DNA from: Candidatus Omnitrophota bacterium
GTDB lineage: Bacteria; Omnitrophota; Gorgyraeia; Aquiviventales; Aquiviventaceae
Assembly (NCBI GenBank): GCA_016180605.1
Contig: JACPAW010000033.1
Span: forward strand, 1 to 8,665
Direction: 5' to 3'
DNA: 8,665 bases
The translations under genes and the position numbers were made by a program. The notes under the pieces are model-generated. The model made no database searches. It saw only the letters and a list, made by a program, of their open reading frames with translations, and was not told where the DNA came from. Positions 6,127 through 8,665 of this stretch are shown in pieces. Within the stretch, counting starts at the first letter, position 1; every line of letters begins with the position of its first letter.

Positions 6127-6586
6127 GAAGTGTCCCTTCTGCGGGCACCAGGAAGACAAAGTCGTCGACTCAAGAGCTAGCTCAGACGGCGTGGCCATCC
6201 GCCGCCGCCGAGAGTGCCTTGGTTGCAGCAAACGCTTCACCACCTATGAACATCTGGAAGAGCAGCCGCTGATGATCATTAAGAAAGACGGGCGGCGGGA
6301 ACCTTTTGATCGGCACAAGTTATTGGCAGGTCTTGTGAAGGCGTGTGAAAAAAGGCCAGTGAGCATGGACAGCCTGGAGCACTTAGTAGACCAGATCGAA
6401 CGGGAGCTATCGCAGCAATTCGAACGGGAAGTCAGCTCTAGCGAGATTGGAGAGCGGGTGATGAAAAACCTGCATGCCATCGACCCAGTGGCTTATGTCC
6501 GCTTTGCTTCTGTCTACCGGGAGTTTAAAGATGTTGCAGAATTCATGAAAGAGCTTAAAGACCTTCTGGCACAAAGAGCCAAGTAG
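6125..6586 (+). CDS. nrdR: Transcriptional repressor NrdR
   Basis: NrdR represses ribonucleotide reductase genes by binding NrdR boxes, sensing ATP/dATP through an ATP-cone. The N-terminal zinc ribbon is clear: Cys3-x2-Cys6 in MKCPFCG and Cys31-x2-Cys34 in ECLGCSKRFTTYE. A basic RRRRE stretch lies between. The ATP-cone follows, from the IIKKDGRREPFDRHKLLAGL segment (about 48-67) to VAYVRFASVYREFKD (about 119-133). The length from ATG 6125 is 153 residues, the family norm, which is why I chose this over the GTG at 6074. The gene follows glyA, a pairing seen in several bacterial groups. No NrdR-box-like sites or nrd genes are evident in the window, so its targets are presumably elsewhere. Its leader is unusual: the ribosome binding site is embedded in a long inverted repeat. 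Confidence 0.95.
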   Translation: MKCPFCGHQEDKVVDSRASSDGVAIRRRRECLGCSKRFTTYEHLEEQPLMIIKKDGRREPFDRHKLLAGLVKACEKRPVSMDSLEHLVDQIERELSQQFEREVSSSEIGERVMKNLHAIDPVAYVRFASVYREFKDVAEFMKELKDLLAQRAK

Positions 6587-6628
6587 GCTCTCCCCACCCC
6601 GAAGTACGTCTTGCCCTTGCTTCCTTCA

Positions 6629-6641
6629 GCCTGAATCAGGC
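6629..6641. other. Small palindrome in the nrdR - receiver gap
   Basis: GCCTGAATCAGGC can form a 5-6 bp hairpin in the 93-base gap after nrdR. No run of T follows, so terminator function is not supported. The rest of the gap (6587-6679) shows no clear promoter. The only other recognisable element is AAGGGG at 6670-6675, the likely ribosome binding site of the next gene, 4 bases before its ATG. Confidence 0.3.
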
Positions 6642-6679
6642 AAACTCTTAGTCAGATGATCCGTTACAAAAGGGGATAA

Positions 6680-7042
6680 ATGGGTAGTTCCGTTCGGAAG
6701 ATGCTCATTGTAGATGATGAGCAGGATATTTGCGCCTGCATGCGGGATTTTTTTCAGACTAAGGGCTTCAAGGTCATTTGCGCTTACAGCGGGGAGGAGG
6801 CCCTCGCGCGTCTGGCAGAGCAGGAGGTGGATGTGCTCTTGCTAGATATCTTACTCCCGGGCGTTTCCGGCATCGAGGTGTTGCGCTGTGTTAAGGAAAG
6901 CTTTCCGCGGGTTCGCATCGTCATGGTCACCTCGGTCGACCGCGAGGACGTACGAGCGCAGGCCCATCAGTACGGAGCCGCTGCTTTTATTACCAAGCCA
7001 TTCGATTTCTCAAATACCACCTGGTCCCAGGTGTTCATCTAA
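6680..7042 (+). CDS. Stand-alone response regulator receiver (CheY-like)
   Basis: A 120-residue protein made of one receiver domain. Visible landmarks are the acidic pair Asp12-Asp13 in LIVDDEQD, the phospho-acceptor Asp56 in LLLDILLPG, Thr84 in MVTSV and Lys106 in ITKPFDF. All the residues needed for phosphorylation and switching are present. There is no DNA-binding or enzymatic output domain, so it probably works through a protein partner. No histidine kinase is in the window. After KPFDF only about ten residues follow (SNTTWSQVFI), shorter and less regular than the usual fifth helix (compare KPFDLEELL in many receivers). The 3' end may therefore have been altered, or the helix may simply be short. 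The terminal codons lie in a small inverted repeat. ATG 6680 is preceded by AAGGGG; an alternative ATG at 6701 would trim the first strand and is less likely. Confidence 0.88.
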   Translation: MGSSVRKMLIVDDEQDICACMRDFFQTKGFKVICAYSGEEALARLAEQEVDVLLLDILLPGVSGIEVLRCVKESFPRVRIVMVTSVDREDVRAQAHQYGAAAFITKPFDFSNTTWSQVFI

Positions 7043-7054
7043 AGACAGACACCT
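7018..7054. other. Inverted repeats at the convergent gene junction
   Basis: CACCTGG (7018-7024) faces CCAGGTG (7027-7033) across two bases. AGGTGT (7029-7034) can instead pair with ACACCT (7049-7054). Both overlap the 3' end of the receiver gene and the 18-base gap to the opposite-strand gene. The position suggests a transcription or decay boundary, but there is no T-run on either strand, so I do not call it a terminator. Confidence 0.35.
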
Positions 7055-7060
7055 CACTGA

Positions 7061-8665
7061 TTATTCTGATGTGGGGACCATTTCCTCCGGAAGCTGTACA
7101 AAACTGCGCAATCGGGCCTGCTGACGCAGTTGCTCCAGCCACTCCATGACGTGCTCCATTTGCTTGCGAGCTAGCACGTCCTTGCGCATGGACTGAGCTT
7201 GCGCATCAAACCCGGATGGGTCCGCTGGTATTCGCGTTCCTGAGCAAAGAACAACCACCCCAAGCGCTGTTTCGAGTACTTCGCTGATGGCTCCAGGAGG
7301 GGTTTGGAAAACCAGCCGATTGACGGTTAAGTCCGGGATCTCTGCAATCGGCTCGCTTCGTCCTACGGATTCCACTTCGATCCCTTCAAGCCCATAGGCA
7401 GCAGCCGTTTCTTTGAAACTCCAGTTGTCGCGTTGACTAGAAAGAAGGATGAGCCTCCAAGAGTCCGCCGCTTCTTTTGCCATTCGGCCGGCGGCTTCTT
7501 GAGTCAGGCGCATCTTCAGCTTTTCGCGGACTTCGTCAAACTCCGGCCAGCGCTCGCTGGATCGTTGGGTGACGCGTGCGATGAAAACGCCACGATCCGT
7601 TTCGATCAGCTTGCTGATTTTCCCGATTCCTAAGCCCTTGATGGCTTCAAAAACAGCCGCTGCCGCCGGATCTTCGATAAGGCGCTCTCCCGTAGACAAA
7701 GGCTCTGCGGCATGCAAGGAAAGGCCGCGTTGCTGGATGATTTCTTCAAATGGCCGTTCCACCTTCAGGTCTTCTTCCAAGTCGATCGCTAATGCCACTA
7801 ATTTGCGGCGGGCTTCTTCATCCGCCAAGCGTTCTTGGATGAGGCTGCGAACTTCCTCAAACGGTTTGGGGCTTGCCTCAGGCTGTGTCCATTCCTCGAG
7901 GTGGTTTTCATACCACTGGCGCAGCTGATCTTCCTGGAAACTCAGCGATTCCGCTAGATTCTGCCGGGATTTCCCTGCATATTCGAAGCTCACCTGGGCG
8001 GGAATACGCAGATCCTCGGGTTGCAAGTCATAGGCTTTGCGGAGCGTCTCATCCGTGACCATTTCGGAAGCGGCTGGTTCATAGGCGGAGGGCTTAAAGA
8101 TAAAGAGGAGTGCAGATGTTTTCTCGCGCTGTTCATTATAAGCCGTACGGATTTCCTCTTCCGTCACGGTTACTTCTTCACGGATCTTTCCAATCAGCCG
8201 CTCCATCAGCAAGTCTTGCCGGAGCATGGATTCGAATGCTTGCGGGGTAGTCCCCATGGCGCGCAGGAGGAAGTAATAACGCTCTCTTAAAAATTTTCCA
8301 TCCTCTTGGGTGGCGGGAATCTGGTGGATCAGGCTTAATAGGTCTTGGTCGCTCACGCGTATTTTGCGCCGGCGGGCTTCTTCCAATAAAAGAATGCGGT
8401 CCCACGTTTGGCGCACCAACAGCGGTTCGATGCCTTCGGGCAGTTGGCCCAGCCGGTTTTCCCATTGTCGGCGCACCCAGACCAAATGCTCTTGAAAAGT
8501 ATCCCAAGAAACCGGTCGCCCGAAGACGACACCCGCGGAAGCATTGGCTTCTTCCTCAGGGTTTCTCCAAGCAGCGTGGAAGAAAAGCACTAAAGGCAAG
8601 ATCAAGACGGCGGCAACCACCCAGCTTGTCCGGCGCCGCAGGCTAGGGGAGCGGATGAGGTCTTT
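7061..8665 (-). CDS. Membrane-anchored SurA/PpiD-like chaperone (degenerate peptidyl-prolyl isomerase family), 5' end missing
   Basis: A minus-strand frame open to the right edge, giving 534 visible residues. A GTG at 8620 begins a 519-residue frame, but 15 in-frame upstream codons (KDLIRSPSLRRRTSW) form the basic cytoplasmic flank of a membrane helix, so the real start lies beyond the edge. Numbering from that GTG, residues 2-18 are a hydrophobic helix (AAVLILPLVLFF). Residues 30-165 resemble a SurA N-terminal domain (GVVFGRPVSWDTFQEHL, then charged helices). Two segments resemble the end of parvulin domains: IGKISKLIETDRGVFIARVTQR (332-353) and PPGAISEVLETALGVVVL (441-458). The full parvulin signature, with its GGDLG-like stretch and paired histidines, is not seen, so isomerase activity is doubtful, as in E. 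coli PpiD. The likely role is a periplasmic folding helper tethered to the inner membrane. The gene is convergent with the receiver gene, 18 bases away. Confidence 0.8.
   Translation of the reverse strand, partial: KDLIRSPSLRRRTSWVVAAVLILPLVLFFHAAWRNPEEEANASAGVVFGRPVSWDTFQEHLVWVRRQWENRLGQLPEGIEPLLVRQTWDRILLLEEARRRKIRVSDQDLLSLIHQIPATQEDGKFLRERYYFLLRAMGTTPQAFESMLRQDLLMERLIGKIREEVTVTEEEIRTAYNEQREKTSALLFIFKPSAYEPAASEMVTDETLRKAYDLQPEDLRIPAQVSFEYAGKSRQNLAESLSFQEDQLRQWYENHLEEWTQPEASPKPFEEVRSLIQERLADEEARRKLVALAIDLEEDLKVERPFEEIIQQRGLSLHAAEPLSTGERLIEDPAAAAVFEAIKGLGIGKISKLIETDRGVFIARVTQRSSERWPEFDEVREKLKMRLTQEAAGRMAKEAADSWRLILLSSQRDNWSFKETAAAYGLEGIEVESVGRSEPIAEIPDLTVNRLVFQTPPGAISEVLETALGVVVLCSGTRIPADPSGFDAQAQSMRKDVLARKQMEHVMEWLEQLRQQARLRSFVQLPEEMVPTSE

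Overview
The window is a compact bacterial chromosomal segment of moderately high GC (mid-50s percent by eye). A run of co-directional housekeeping genes on the plus strand is followed by a convergent gene for a membrane-anchored SurA/PpiD-like protein. No transposase, phage gene, tRNA, rRNA or CRISPR array is visible. The order tsaC - ywlE-like phosphatase - rpiB - glyA recalls the Bacillus subtilis ywlC-ywlE-ywlF-glyA neighbourhood, but purine genes lie upstream and nrdR downstream. The anchored PpiD-like protein and the tight packing suggest a Gram-negative-type, possibly little-studied lineage. Omnitrophota or a deltaproteobacterial-type group would fit, but this is a low-confidence guess made without database comparison.

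Layout. Positions 2-2802 hold three purine biosynthesis genes: purM (cut by the left edge), purD and purE. Positions 2799-4433 hold tsaC/sua5 (tRNA t6A synthesis), a low-molecular-weight phosphatase of the arginine-phosphatase type, and rpiB. These are joined by ATGA overlaps or a 1-base gap. A 163-base gap with an 82-base imperfect palindrome precedes glyA (4597-5868). Between glyA and nrdR (6125-6586) lie two large, partly overlapping palindromic elements at 5869-6025 and 6018-6126. The second includes the ribosome binding site and start codon of nrdR. A stand-alone receiver-domain protein (6680-7042) follows. It meets head-on the minus-strand PpiD-like gene (7061-8665, cut by the right edge).

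How the genes fit together. PurM, PurD and PurE catalyse purine ring steps. GlyA makes glycine, which PurD uses, and methylene-THF, the source of the formyl groups for purines. RpiB feeds ribose-5-phosphate, the precursor of PRPP. NrdR senses nucleotide pools and represses ribonucleotide reductase. The plus-strand block therefore reads as a nucleotide, one-carbon and translation-quality cluster.

The most notable features are not genes. The paired palindromes at 5869-6126 share ends and internal hairpins, but their outer arms differ in sequence in a compensated way, so structure seems to be what is conserved. purD also carries an exact in-frame 14-residue tandem duplication whose two copies differ only at synonymous sites.
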